This document shows, one piece after another, positions 15,782-22,616 of a stretch of 45,202 bases of DNA. The DNA comes from Lentisphaeria bacterium (GTDB lineage Bacteria; Verrucomicrobiota; Lentisphaeria; Victivallales; Victivallaceae), in NCBI GenBank assembly GCA_017443585.1, contig JAFSYV010000151.1, positions 1 to 45,202 on the forward strand, written 5' to 3'. The position numbers and the translations under genes were made by a program. Below the pieces are notes generated by a model. It searched no databases, was not told the origin of the DNA, and saw nothing but the letters and a program-made list of their open reading frames with translations. Numbering within the stretch: position 1 is the stretch's first letter; every line of letters starts with the position of its first letter.

Positions 15782-16411
15782 TCACGCTTTTGGCCGGAAA
15801 TCCGCCTCTTCGCGGAACCGGCAGGCGCGGATCCGCTGAAGGGTGCGCCCGGAGATCTTCCCGTAGTATGGCATACACCGCCAGCACTCCGGATGCTCAT
15901 GCCCGCCGGCGGTGAAAACCACGTAACTGTCGTCGCTCCAGTCCAGCCCCATTTCGTGTCCGAGTTCCCGGATCCTCTCCCGATACCAAACGTCGGTGAG
16001 GGGCAGTCCCGCGACGAGACACGGGACGATCCGGCCGTATTCCCAACACCAGGCGGCATCCCCGATCTTCAGGGGGACCGTTTCCGCGGGCCTGCCGCGG
16101 AAAGGCTTTTCTCCGGCATCGTCGTAAGGACTGTCGCAGTAAAGGGCCCCGTCGGGAAAATAGGACCGGACGGACTCGAATTCGCAGACGGCCCCGGAAT
16201 CCCCGGTCAGGCCCCGGTTGAGGGTCTTCTCGAAGATGATGAAGCAGTGAAACGCGTAAAAACGCTTCTCCCGGTCGATGATCCGCTTCATGAAGGTCTC
16301 GGCCTTTTCGACGGAATCGAAGATGCCCAGTTCCCGCTCGAAAGCGTCGTACGACCCGTCGGCGTGCTTATTGCCCGACCGCGATACGGATCTCAATTCG
16401 AAAAGCTGCAT
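15782..16411 (-). CDS. Hypothetical protein, 209 residues
   Basis: I recognise no family. The protein is soluble and rich in aromatic residues, without signal peptide or membrane helix. The N-terminal half reads MQLFELRSVSRSGNKHADGS then a GIFDSVEKAETFMKRIIDRE helix, which looks like a small alpha/beta sensor- or adaptor-like unit. The C-terminal half contains LPLTDVWYRERIRELGHEMG and a Cys/His pair region GGHEHPECWRCMPYYGKISG that could bind metal. The ATG at 16411 follows a GAAGGAAA site. It lies between the LRR gene (60 bases upstream) and ankyrin-tailed copy A (94 bases downstream) on the same strand, so it may share their transcript. Confidence 0.6.
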   Translation of the reverse strand: MQLFELRSVSRSGNKHADGSYDAFERELGIFDSVEKAETFMKRIIDREKRFYAFHCFIIFEKTLNRGLTGDSGAVCEFESVRSYFPDGALYCDSPYDDAGEKPFRGRPAETVPLKIGDAAWCWEYGRIVPCLVAGLPLTDVWYRERIRELGHEMGLDWSDDSYVVFTAGGHEHPECWRCMPYYGKISGRTLQRIRACRFREEADFRPKA

Positions 16412-16470
16412 AAGGCGTTTTTCCTTCTTTCCCGGAACGGGTTCCGGCCTTCCTCCCCCCCCGCCGGGGA

Positions 16471-18525
16471 TCAGGGGAAGAGGTGCGGATACTTTTTCTT
16501 CAGTTCCGGCTCGCAGGGGCACTCCGCAAACGCCTCCTCCCCGATGGATCTTACATTGGCGGGGATCACGACCTCGGTCAACTTGGCGCATTTTTTGAAC
16601 GCCTTGTCCCCGATGACGAGGGTACTTTCGGGAATGACGACGCTTGACAGATTTTCGCAGCCGCCGAAAGCGAGGTTCCCGATCGACGTGACGCCTTCCG
16701 GGATCACCGCCCGGATAAGACTCTTGCACCAGATGAAGGCATCTTCCGCGATTTCCGTGACCCCGGTGGGGATCACGACCTGCGTCAGTTTTTCGCACTC
16801 GCGGAAAGCGCCTTCGCCGATCTCCGTGACTCCGGCGGGGATCACGACCTCCGTCAGATTCCCGCACCGAGAGAAGGCGTCTTCCCCGATTTTCGTCACG
16901 CTCGCGGGGATCACCACTTTCTTCAGCCGGGAACAGCCACAGAAAGTGCATTCTTCGATGGCCGTGACGCCCTCGGGAATCACCGCTTCGGTCAGCCTTC
17001 CGCAATCATGGAAGGCCCATTCCCCGATCCTTCTGACGCTTCGGGGAATCTTCACTTTCGCCAGTCTGTGACACCCGGAAAAAGTATGGTCTTTGATTTC
17101 TTCCACACCCTCGGGGATCGCCACGCCGGTCAGGTTTTCGCAGTCATCGAAGACGGAGTCCCCGATTTTTCTGACGCTCGAGGGGATCACGACCTTCTTC
17201 AGCGCGGAGCAGCCCCAGAAAGTACTGTCACCGATTTCCGTGACGCCCTCGGGGATCACCGCCTCGGTCAGGCTTTCGCAACTCCAAAAGGCATTACAGC
17301 CGATGCGCAGGACGCTCTTCGGGATCGTCACGTTGGCGAGTTTCCCGCACCTCGAAAAAGCCCCTTTCCCGATGAACATGACGCCTTCCGGGATCGTCAC
17401 GCTTTTGAGATTTTTACACTCCCTGAACGCGCTCTCTTTGACGGCGATCACGCCCCGGGGGATCTCGTAAGAGGCGGTGCGGAGTTTTTCCGGATACTTT
17501 TCGAAGACCCGTTTGTCGGCGCTGAACCGGATCCCCCGCGCTTCGTCACCTTCGATGCGTTTCAGATCGAGTTCCGGCGGAGGCTCGACCGCAACCGGCG
17601 TTTTCGGAGCCGCCGGAACTTCGGAAGTTTCCTCCGCTTCGGGGCCGGAAACGGTCTCTTCCTCCTCGAGATCCTCTTCGAACTCGGGGTCGTCGTCATC
17701 GTCCGGGCCCTTGAGCATTTCCAGCCGCTTTTTCATGATCTCCGGGAAAAGCTCCGGGTGAGCGGTGATGTACCGGCTGACGGATTCGAAACGGTAGCCG
17801 TGGTCCAGCAGCTGAAGCAGCTCCAGCATCTGGTTGCAGCTGTCGAAAAGATCTTTCCCTTCGACCAGGGGGAAGATCACATTGGGGAAATACTTCAGTT
17901 TCCGGGCCTTGATCTTCTCCAGAACGGCCTTGATCCCGGGCGGGTACTTTTTCTTCGTGCCGGGATCGTCCCTGACCAGCGCATACCCCTCGAAAAAGCT
18001 GTAGCCGTCCATGGCATGACTGTAATCCTCGGCGGACCTGGCCAGCTCATGGAGGTCGCAATCGTCCTCGGGGATGCACTCGATGCAGTTTTCCGAACGC
18101 AGTTTGAGGGAATAGGGTTCCGCGGTATCCCCCATGAACATGCACCCCGGGCATTTTTCATAGAACTTTTCCCGGACCTCTTCCCATTTTGCCCCCGCGA
18201 GCCGGGAGGCGAACCCGGTGACCGGTCCGCCGCCGCAAGCCTCTTCGAATTCGGCAAGCCCCCATTCCCACTCCTCGTCTTCGGGGTCGAAGTGCAGAAG
18301 ATACAGTTTGCTGACGAGGTCCCGGTACTCCGCGCCGAATTCTTTCGCATACGGCGCAAACCGCTCCGCGGAAGGGACGCCCGCGGCGAAAATTTCGTTC
18401 AGGATCGCGACCGCCTCTTCCTTCTTCCCTGCCCGCCAGGCTCCGGCGGCTTCCTCCGCCGCCGCGGCAAGCGCTTTTCCCGCACGTTTCTTGCCGGGAA
18501 CGCCGATATGCAGCCCCAGTTTCAT
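16471..18525 (-). CDS. BspA-type leucine-rich repeat protein with a novel N-terminal domain, not secreted
   Basis: 684 residues. Residues 1 to about 270 form an unrecognised soluble domain with Cys motifs CPGC and CIECIPEDDC. An acidic, proline-rich linker (DDDDDPEFEEDLEEEE onward, about 274-325) follows. From about residue 352 come 14 repeats of exactly 23 residues on the pattern VVIPEGVTEIGEGAFRxCxxLT, the LRR_5/BspA repeat. BspA-like proteins are usually exported adhesins, but this one has no signal peptide (MKLGLHIGVPGKKRAGK) and no sorting or anchor segment, so it is probably cytoplasmic. The C-terminus ends in KKKYPHLFP. A GGAGAAAG site and a good promoter (18576-18604) precede it. Repeat units can be gained or lost by recombination, which would give variable binding surfaces. 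Confidence 0.85.
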   Translation of the reverse strand: MKLGLHIGVPGKKRAGKALAAAAEEAAGAWRAGKKEEAVAILNEIFAAGVPSAERFAPYAKEFGAEYRDLVSKLYLLHFDPEDEEWEWGLAEFEEACGGGPVTGFASRLAGAKWEEVREKFYEKCPGCMFMGDTAEPYSLKLRSENCIECIPEDDCDLHELARSAEDYSHAMDGYSFFEGYALVRDDPGTKKKYPPGIKAVLEKIKARKLKYFPNVIFPLVEGKDLFDSCNQMLELLQLLDHGYRFESVSRYITAHPELFPEIMKKRLEMLKGPDDDDDPEFEEDLEEEETVSGPEAEETSEVPAAPKTPVAVEPPPELDLKRIEGDEARGIRFSADKRVFEKYPEKLRTASYEIPRGVIAVKESAFRECKNLKSVTIPEGVMFIGKGAFSRCGKLANVTIPKSVLRIGCNAFWSCESLTEAVIPEGVTEIGDSTFWGCSALKKVVIPSSVRKIGDSVFDDCENLTGVAIPEGVEEIKDHTFSGCHRLAKVKIPRSVRRIGEWAFHDCGRLTEAVIPEGVTAIEECTFCGCSRLKKVVIPASVTKIGEDAFSRCGNLTEVVIPAGVTEIGEGAFRECEKLTQVVIPTGVTEIAEDAFIWCKSLIRAVIPEGVTSIGNLAFGGCENLSSVVIPESTLVIGDKAFKKCAKLTEVVIPANVRSIGEEAFAECPCEPELKKKYPHLFP
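16500..17475 (-). repeat. Tandem 69-bp repeats encoding 14 LRR units
   Basis: The 3' half of the LRR gene is built of 69-base units, each coding for 23 residues with the core IPEGVTEIG and a conserved Phe and Cys. The units differ at many bases, so this is an old or diversified array. Neighbouring units at 16800-17290 are the most alike, as expected if they spread by unequal recombination. Confidence 0.8.
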
Positions 18526-18575
18526 GACACTTTCTCCTTTCCGTTTTTGCGATGGCTCTCGGACTCGCCTATCAT

Positions 18576-18604
18576 AATATAGCCTTCCGGAAAAACTTTT
18601 TCAA
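18576..18604 (-). promoter_or_regulatory. Predicted promoter of the LRR gene
   Basis: On the minus strand TTGAAA (18599-18604), a 17-base spacer and TATATT (18576-18581), followed by AT, form a good sigma-70-type promoter about 50 bases before the LRR start codon. It has the same TATATTAT core as the promoters of sbcDC and fabD. Confidence 0.6.
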
Positions 18605-18615
18605 GATGGCTGAAT

Positions 18616-18858
18616 TTATTTTTCTTTACTGAGGTAATAATGTTTTATCTCCTCAATATTCAGTTGCTCCGGGAAATTCTTCTTCGGTAACAACATTCCG
18701 CTATATCAGAAAAACATATCAGATGTTTTCAATGGAGAGGAAAGTTTCACCTCATCATCATTCCACACAAGCGGAAAACAAACTTCCGCCTTGACCTGTT
18801 TCTTGTTTTTCTTAAACACTCTATTCCCATTTAAGGGAGATATTTTTATGGCACGTCA
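18616..18858 (-). pseudogene. AT-rich stretch with decayed reading frames
   Basis: This 343-base gap between the 74-residue gene and the LRR gene has no intact gene. Two short frames on the minus strand have coding-like composition. One (18706-18858) reads KISPLNGNRVFKKNKKQVKA and ends SSPLKTSDMFF. The other (18616-18696) reads MLLPKKNFPEQLNIEEIKHY and ends YLSKEK. They overlap in different frames, as expected for one gene broken by a frameshift or deletion. No family is recognised. The low GC content contrasts with the genes around it. Confidence 0.3.
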
Positions 18859-18868
18859 AAAATCAGAT

Positions 18869-19093
18869 TTACAAATACTTCATGGCCATACCCGAAGCGA
18901 CTACTTCTGGTTCCCAATTCTCTTCGTAAAACTCCAGAAAGTCTGTTTCGTATTCCTTCATCAAATCATTCGCTTCCTGAATAGTATAGTTCTGATACTT
19001 CAACAAACAATCGTAAACCAGTTTCTTGTAATCTTCCAGAGAGATTACTTCTTTGAGGATTACTTCCCTTTCCTTTTTGATTTCCTCTGCCAT
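18869..19093 (-). CDS. Small acidic hypothetical protein, 74 residues
   Basis: A short helical, acidic protein starting MAEEIKKEREVILKEVISLE and ending EPEVVASGMAMKYL, with many Glu, Tyr and Leu residues. An excellent ribosome binding site (AAGGAGAA, 6-7 bases before ATG) supports that it is a real gene. GC content is much lower than that of the core genes, and it lies in an AT-rich patch with gene remnants, both signs of recent acquisition. No function can be assigned from the sequence. A frame running the opposite way over the same bases is rejected. Confidence 0.6.
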   Translation of the reverse strand: MAEEIKKEREVILKEVISLEDYKKLVYDCLLKYQNYTIQEANDLMKEYETDFLEFYEENWEPEVVASGMAMKYL

Positions 19094-19185
19094 TTGATTT
19101 CTCCTTATGTTTATTTATGGGTGAACCACTCTGCCCTTTCTACGTCCAATGAAATCCAGGTCTTAATGGCGATTTATGCTATGGG

Positions 19186-19383
19186 TCATATATATACCTT
19201 CCCAAAACCTAACTTGCTATCCTTATCGCCATTCTGTTCAAATCGATGCAATTCAACTTGTTTTTTATGAAATTGCTTTGATTTATCTCCCCAAAATGGG
19301 AACAGAGCGTTCTTAAAAAATCCAAACATCTTCAAAACCCTTTCTTTGTCGAATGTCTTTGTGGAATTATCGTTGAAAAATAT
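19186..19383 (-). pseudogene. Remnant of a second DUF2442-like gene
   Basis: On the minus strand this stretch reads IFFNDNSTKTFDKERVLKMF, which matches the TVFFNDDSTKTYDVKDRIF core of the intact gene at 19420-19758 directly upstream. The copy has no N-terminal half, and its C-terminal part (FFKNALFPFWGDKSKQFHKK to a TGA at 19186-19188) no longer resembles the intact protein. The DNA match is plain: TTTGTGGAATTATCGTTGAA here against TTTGTGGAATCATCGTTGAA in the intact gene. It looks like a partial tandem duplication that then decayed. A 47-residue frame starting at an internal ATG could still be translated. Confidence 0.5.
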
Positions 19384-19419
19384 TCCCCGATATGCGCAAG
19401 TCGATACGGATCGATATGA

Positions 19420-19758
19420 TTATTTTCCGTGAATGTACAGTTCATAGGATGAAATATCCGTATCATCATCCCATCTTACCGCCCATCCGCATTCTTCCGC
19501 TTTTTTGAATTCATTGATGTCCTGCAGCTTCTTGAACCATGAGTAATCAGGATTGTCCCTGTTGAAGATCCTGTCTTTAACATCGTATGTTTTTGTGGAA
19601 TCATCGTTGAAAAATACCGTCAACGTGTAGTCATCATTTGCAATGATTCTTCGAATTTCAGTAATTACATCAAAGTCATTTTCCGGGCTCCAGGGTTTTG
19701 ACAAGTCAACTGCTCCCGAAGCCGTGATGTTCGATGCCGGTTCTTTTTTATCGCTCAT
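19420..19758 (-). CDS. DUF2442-like protein
   Basis: 112 residues. The middle and end fit DUF2442: DDYTLTVFFNDDSTKTYDVK, then WFKKLQDINEFKKAE, and the C-terminal GWAVRWDDDTDISSYELYIHG, which is the WxxGxDISxxxLY pattern of the family. DUF2442 proteins are small and uncharacterised; they often occur near DUF4160 proteins in mobile or toxin-antitoxin-like settings, but no DUF4160 gene is seen here. The ATG overlaps the end of the upstream membrane-protein gene by 11 bases and is preceded by GAGGAGAAAG. GC content is low for the window. A decayed partial copy follows at 19186-19383. Confidence 0.75.
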   Translation of the reverse strand: MSDKKEPASNITASGAVDLSKPWSPENDFDVITEIRRIIANDDYTLTVFFNDDSTKTYDVKDRIFNRDNPDYSWFKKLQDINEFKKAEECGWAVRWDDDTDISSYELYIHGK

Positions 19759-19927
19759 GGTCTTTCTCCTCGACTATGTTGCCGTTTTGCAGAAAACCGA
19801 TGACGAATGAATCCCAAAAGAGATGCAGCACAACGGCCACGCCGTGGAGGACCATTCCCACGGCCCGGAGAGGGAACAGAACCGGCGCGGCGAGAATCCC
19901 GGGTACTGTTCGCGAGAACTTTTTCAT
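19748..19927 (-). CDS. Small membrane protein with the FWDSF domain (short form)
   Basis: 59 residues: a basic N-terminus MKKFSRTVPG, a long hydrophobic stretch, then HLFWDSFVIGFLQNGN and a charged tail. It matches the first 50 residues of the protein at 20201-20713: both have xVPGxL, a PLxAxG turn, and FWDSF after the hydrophobic part. It is therefore either a stand-alone membrane domain or a truncated paralogue. The ATG at 19927 overlaps the stop of the upstream Cys-rich gene (ATGA), so it is translated by coupling. An upstream in-frame ATG just after AAGGA (residues MSLQ) is an alternative start. Function unknown. Confidence 0.6.
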   Translation of the reverse strand: MKKFSRTVPGILAAPVLFPLRAVGMVLHGVAVVLHLFWDSFVIGFLQNGNIVEEKDHER

Positions 19928-20163
19928 TTGCAGAGACATTCCTTTTCGTTCAGGATGTAAATATGCACCTTTTCGAAATCTTCTTTCGAAACAGGCTCCC
20001 GGCTTTCCCGGCACCACGGATGGCCGAAACTGCGGGGCGTGTTGGCACACATGTAACCGTTGTTTCCCCATACCTCATGAAACAGAAAACGACATTGTCT
20101 GCAGGTTTCGAAATCACGGATTACGGGCAGCTCGCCGAATTTGCCCGCACACTCTTTCTTCAT
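19924..20163 (-). CDS. Small Cys-rich hypothetical protein
   Basis: 79 residues with seven Cys: one near the N-terminus (KKECAGKF), a CRQC pair, then MCAN and HPWC, and KECLCK at the C-terminus. The spacing suggests a zinc-binding fold. The central segment ETCRQCRFLFHEVWGNNGYM is compact and aromatic. I know no family for it. The ATG at 20163 has a GGAGAG site. The stop overlaps the next start by 4 bases, and the upstream gene ends 37 bases away, so it belongs to the clpP-side run of small genes. Confidence 0.6.
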   Translation of the reverse strand: MKKECAGKFGELPVIRDFETCRQCRFLFHEVWGNNGYMCANTPRSFGHPWCRESREPVSKEDFEKVHIYILNEKECLCK

Positions 20164-20200
20164 ATCCGTCTCTCCTTGCGTTTTTCCCGGCGGAGCGGGC

Positions 20201-20713
20201 TCAATCCCGCAGACTGAACCTGCGGTCGTAGATAAAATCCCTGCGCAGACGCCGCTTTTCCCTCTTGTCGAGCGTGAGGCCGGTGAGCTCGGCATACCGC
20301 GCCTCGCCTTCCGCACTGTCGAAACTGGCCGCAAAGGCGTACCATTCGGCGGCCTGCTTCCCGTCTCCGGCATGTTCATAGTGCCGGGCGAGGCCCAGCA
20401 GGGCGAAGGGATCGAAGAGGAAAGCGCCTTTCTTCCGGTATTTCACGGCCTCCGCCTCATTCCCGTCGGCTTCCGCCCGGACCGCCTCACGGGCGCAGCA
20501 CTGCGCCGCGTAGAAACCGCCCATTCCGACAGGAGGCACGTAGTCCGGATCGACCACACTGCACACGAGGTCCCTGGCGAAGGAATCCCAAAATTCCCGC
20601 AGAAGGAGGACTGCGCCGCAAATGACCGCTCCCGCGGCATAGAGCGGCAGCAGCAGAAGCGCGAGAAGGCCCCCCGGCACCGCCCGAAAAACTTTTCCCG
20701 CCTTTTCCTTCAT
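20201..20713 (-). CDS. Membrane-anchored Sel1/TPR-like protein with the FWDSF domain
   Basis: 170 residues. Residues 1-50 hold a membrane segment (FRAVPGGLLALLLLPLYAAG and on to LLLREFWDSF) shared with the 59-residue protein at 19748-19927. After it comes a soluble part with helical repeats: GGFYAAQCCAREAVRAEADG, AVKYRKKGAFLFDPFALLGL, ARHYEHAGDGKQAAEWYAFA, on the Sel1/TPR pattern. Such repeats bind proteins. The likely topology is an inner-membrane anchor with a cytoplasmic or periplasmic repeat domain. It starts 24 bases after the clpP stop with a GGAAGGAAG site and so probably shares the clpP transcript. Function unknown. Confidence 0.65.
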   Translation of the reverse strand: MKEKAGKVFRAVPGGLLALLLLPLYAAGAVICGAVLLLREFWDSFARDLVCSVVDPDYVPPVGMGGFYAAQCCAREAVRAEADGNEAEAVKYRKKGAFLFDPFALLGLARHYEHAGDGKQAAEWYAFAASFDSAEGEARYAELTGLTLDKREKRRLRRDFIYDRRFSLRD

Positions 20714-20737
20714 CTTCCTTCCTCCTTGAGTTTGGTC

Positions 20738-21349
20738 TCAGTCATTGCGCTTTTCGGGAGTTACGACCTTGTCGACCAGGCCGTAGGCGGCGGCCTCTTC
20801 GGCGGACATGAAGAAGTCGCGGTTGGTGTCGCGCTCGATTTTCTTCAGGTCCCGGCCCGTGTGACGGGCGAGGATCCCGTTGAGGATGGTGCGCAGGCGC
20901 AGGATCTCCCTGCTCTGGATCTCGATGTCCGCCGCCGTGCCTTCCGCGCCGCCCCAGGGCTGGTGGATCATGATGCGCGAATGGGGCAGGGCGAAGCGTT
21001 TTCCCGGCGTTCCGGCGGCCAGCAGGACCGCCCCCATGCTGGCGCACTGGCCGATGCAGTAGGTCTTCACGTCGCAGGAAATGCTCTGGATGGTGTCGTA
21101 GATGGCCAGCCCGGCCGTGACGGAGCCGCCGGGGCTGTTGATGTACAAGTCGATGTCCTTTCCGGGTGCTTCGGCCCGCAGGAAGAGCAGCTGGGCGACG
21201 ATCAGGTTCGCCACCTCGTCCGTGACGGGGGTCCCCAGCAGGATGATGCGGTCCTTGAGCAGACGGGAGTAGATGTCGTAGCCCCGTTCGCCGGCTCCGA
21301 AGCCTTCCACGACCATGGGAACGAGTTGAGATTTGAACGTATTGCGCAT
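20738..21349 (-). CDS. clpP: ATP-dependent Clp protease proteolytic subunit
   Basis: 203 residues, normal for ClpP, a serine protease forming two stacked heptamers that receive unfolded substrates from ClpX or ClpA. Catalytic residues are Ser104 in QCASMGA, His129 in MIHQP, and Asp178 in [11 protein letters not shown]; the YINSPGGSV loop is present. The ATG at 21349 was chosen for its AAGGAGAA site; longer frames add unrelated residues. No clpX or clpA gene lies in the window. It is followed by the FWDSF/Sel1 gene and preceded by ankyrin-tailed copy B. It could be the main cellular ClpP or an extra copy; only the rest of the genome can tell. Confidence 0.96.
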   Translation of the reverse strand: MRNTFKSQLVPMVVEGFGAGERGYDIYSRLLKDRIILLGTPVTDEVANLIVAQLLFLRAEAPGKDIDLYINSPGGSVTAGLAIYDTIQSISCDVKTYCIGQCASMGAVLLAAGTPGKRFALPHSRIMIHQPWGGAEGTAADIEIQSREILRLRTILNGILARHTGRDLKKIERDTNRDFFMSAEEAAAYGLVDKVVTPEKRND

Positions 21350-21459
21350 GATGGATTCTCCTTTCATTGTTGGGTGAACGATGTCTTCAAACATTGTACG
21401 AAAGCTGCGGCCTCTTTTTTTCAGATCGGGGAGCTTTTTTCCGGAAAAAAAGGGATTTT

Positions 21460-22602
21460 TCAGCAATCGCCGTAAAGTTCCTTGAGCCATCGGGGCTCAT
21501 AGCTCCGGTCGGCCAGGGCGTAGAGCGGCTGGTCGCGTTTCACCGGAGAGATGCGGCCGTTTTCCCGTTGCCGCTCCTCCAGCAGAGATGCTTTCTGGAG
21601 ATAACTCAAATGATTCAACATATAGCGCCAGGAGATCCCCAGCTGATTTTCGTTTTCCGGATCGCATCCGCACTTCAGCAGAAAGGGCGTGAGCCGGCAG
21701 AACGGGTGAAAGAAGGCGGTCCTGCGGTTGGCCGCGGCGTACCAGAGCAGGTTCCGGCCCCAGCGGTCCCGGACGTCCTTCACGGCGCCGGGAAAAAGTT
21801 CTTCCACGATTTCCAGAAGCGGCACGCTCAGGGTGTCTTCGAACTGCGCCGCGCAGCAGACGCACAGTTCGTCCCGGGGGATCACTTTCCTGAAAATCTC
21901 GCCGTCTTTCAACAGTTCGGCGAATATCTTCAGGGCCTTTTCCCGCATGATCTTCTCCAGCAGACCGTAAGAAAGTCTTAGGCCGGCCATTTCCCGGAAG
22001 ATCAGGAAGGCCTCCACGCTGTCGCTGCCGATGGCCCGGCGGATCCCTTCCGGCACGCTCCGGAGCGCGGTGAGGCGAACGTCGAGATAGCGCAGCATTT
22101 TCCAGCCCGGTTTCCGTACCTCGCAGTAACGCGCCCGCACGACCGGACTGTCGATCAGCAGGTCGGCATTCTGCGATTCGTTTTCCGCCGGGTCCGGGTA
22201 GGGTTTTTTCCCTGCCAAGTCATAGTAACACAGCGTGAAGGAATCGATCGGGCCCCGGCCGGCCGCACACTCATGCCAGAAGTAAAAAACCACCTCCGCG
22301 GGGATGTGTTCCCGCAGTTCGAAGATCCGTTCCCAAAGTCTGGAACGGTCATCTCCCGGGATCATCGCTTCGGACAGTTCCTGCAGCGAGAACACGGGTT
22401 CCGGCAAACTGTAGTTCAATTCGACGGCGTCTTCGGTCAGCAGTCCGGCAACATCGGGAAATGTTTTCCTCCAGCAGCCACTCATGTTGAAAGACAAAGG
22501 AGGGGGCCGTTTATTTTTGATTTGGTGGAGGGCCCATTTTGCCTCCTGATATTCGCGGCAGATTTTCCGCAGTTCGGCCAGTTTGAGCGATGCGTCGTCC
22601 AT
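21460..22602 (-). CDS. Ankyrin-tailed protein of unknown function (copy B)
   Basis: 380 residues, soluble, no signal peptide. It is a paralogue of the protein at 14605-15687: both share the mid-region RKPGWxxLRY, the EIMRxxAxKIFAEL segment, the DELCVCCA motif and an ankyrin-like tail with [20 protein letters not shown] and [15 protein letters not shown]. The N-terminal 150 residues differ much more, with shared islands such as [13 protein letters not shown]. The ATG at 22602 follows a GGGGGAGA site and lies 14 bases after the metallopeptidase/VWA gene, so it belongs to the AAA+ cluster. This context suggests an adaptor or substrate-binding role, which is inference. Confidence 0.75.
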   Translation of the reverse strand: MDDASLKLAELRKICREYQEAKWALHQIKNKRPPPLSFNMSGCWRKTFPDVAGLLTEDAVELNYSLPEPVFSLQELSEAMIPGDDRSRLWERIFELREHIPAEVVFYFWHECAAGRGPIDSFTLCYYDLAGKKPYPDPAENESQNADLLIDSPVVRARYCEVRKPGWKMLRYLDVRLTALRSVPEGIRRAIGSDSVEAFLIFREMAGLRLSYGLLEKIMREKALKIFAELLKDGEIFRKVIPRDELCVCCAAQFEDTLSVPLLEIVEELFPGAVKDVRDRWGRNLLWYAAANRRTAFFHPFCRLTPFLLKCGCDPENENQLGISWRYMLNHLSYLQKASLLEERQRENGRISPVKRDQPLYALADRSYEPRWLKELYGDC

Positions 22603-22616
22603 TTCATCTCCCCCGT

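Noticed and set aside
10105-15915. A 1936-codon open frame on the plus strand
   Set aside because: It is antisense to the sbcDC fusion and ankyrin copy A. It has no domain, an abnormal composition and no sensible start; long antisense frames are expected in GC-rich genes.
18791-19270. A 159-codon plus-strand frame in the AT-rich patch
   Set aside because: Rich in Phe and Leu as expected for the reverse of AT-rich coding DNA. The opposite strand has a gene with an excellent binding site and a DUF2442 remnant.
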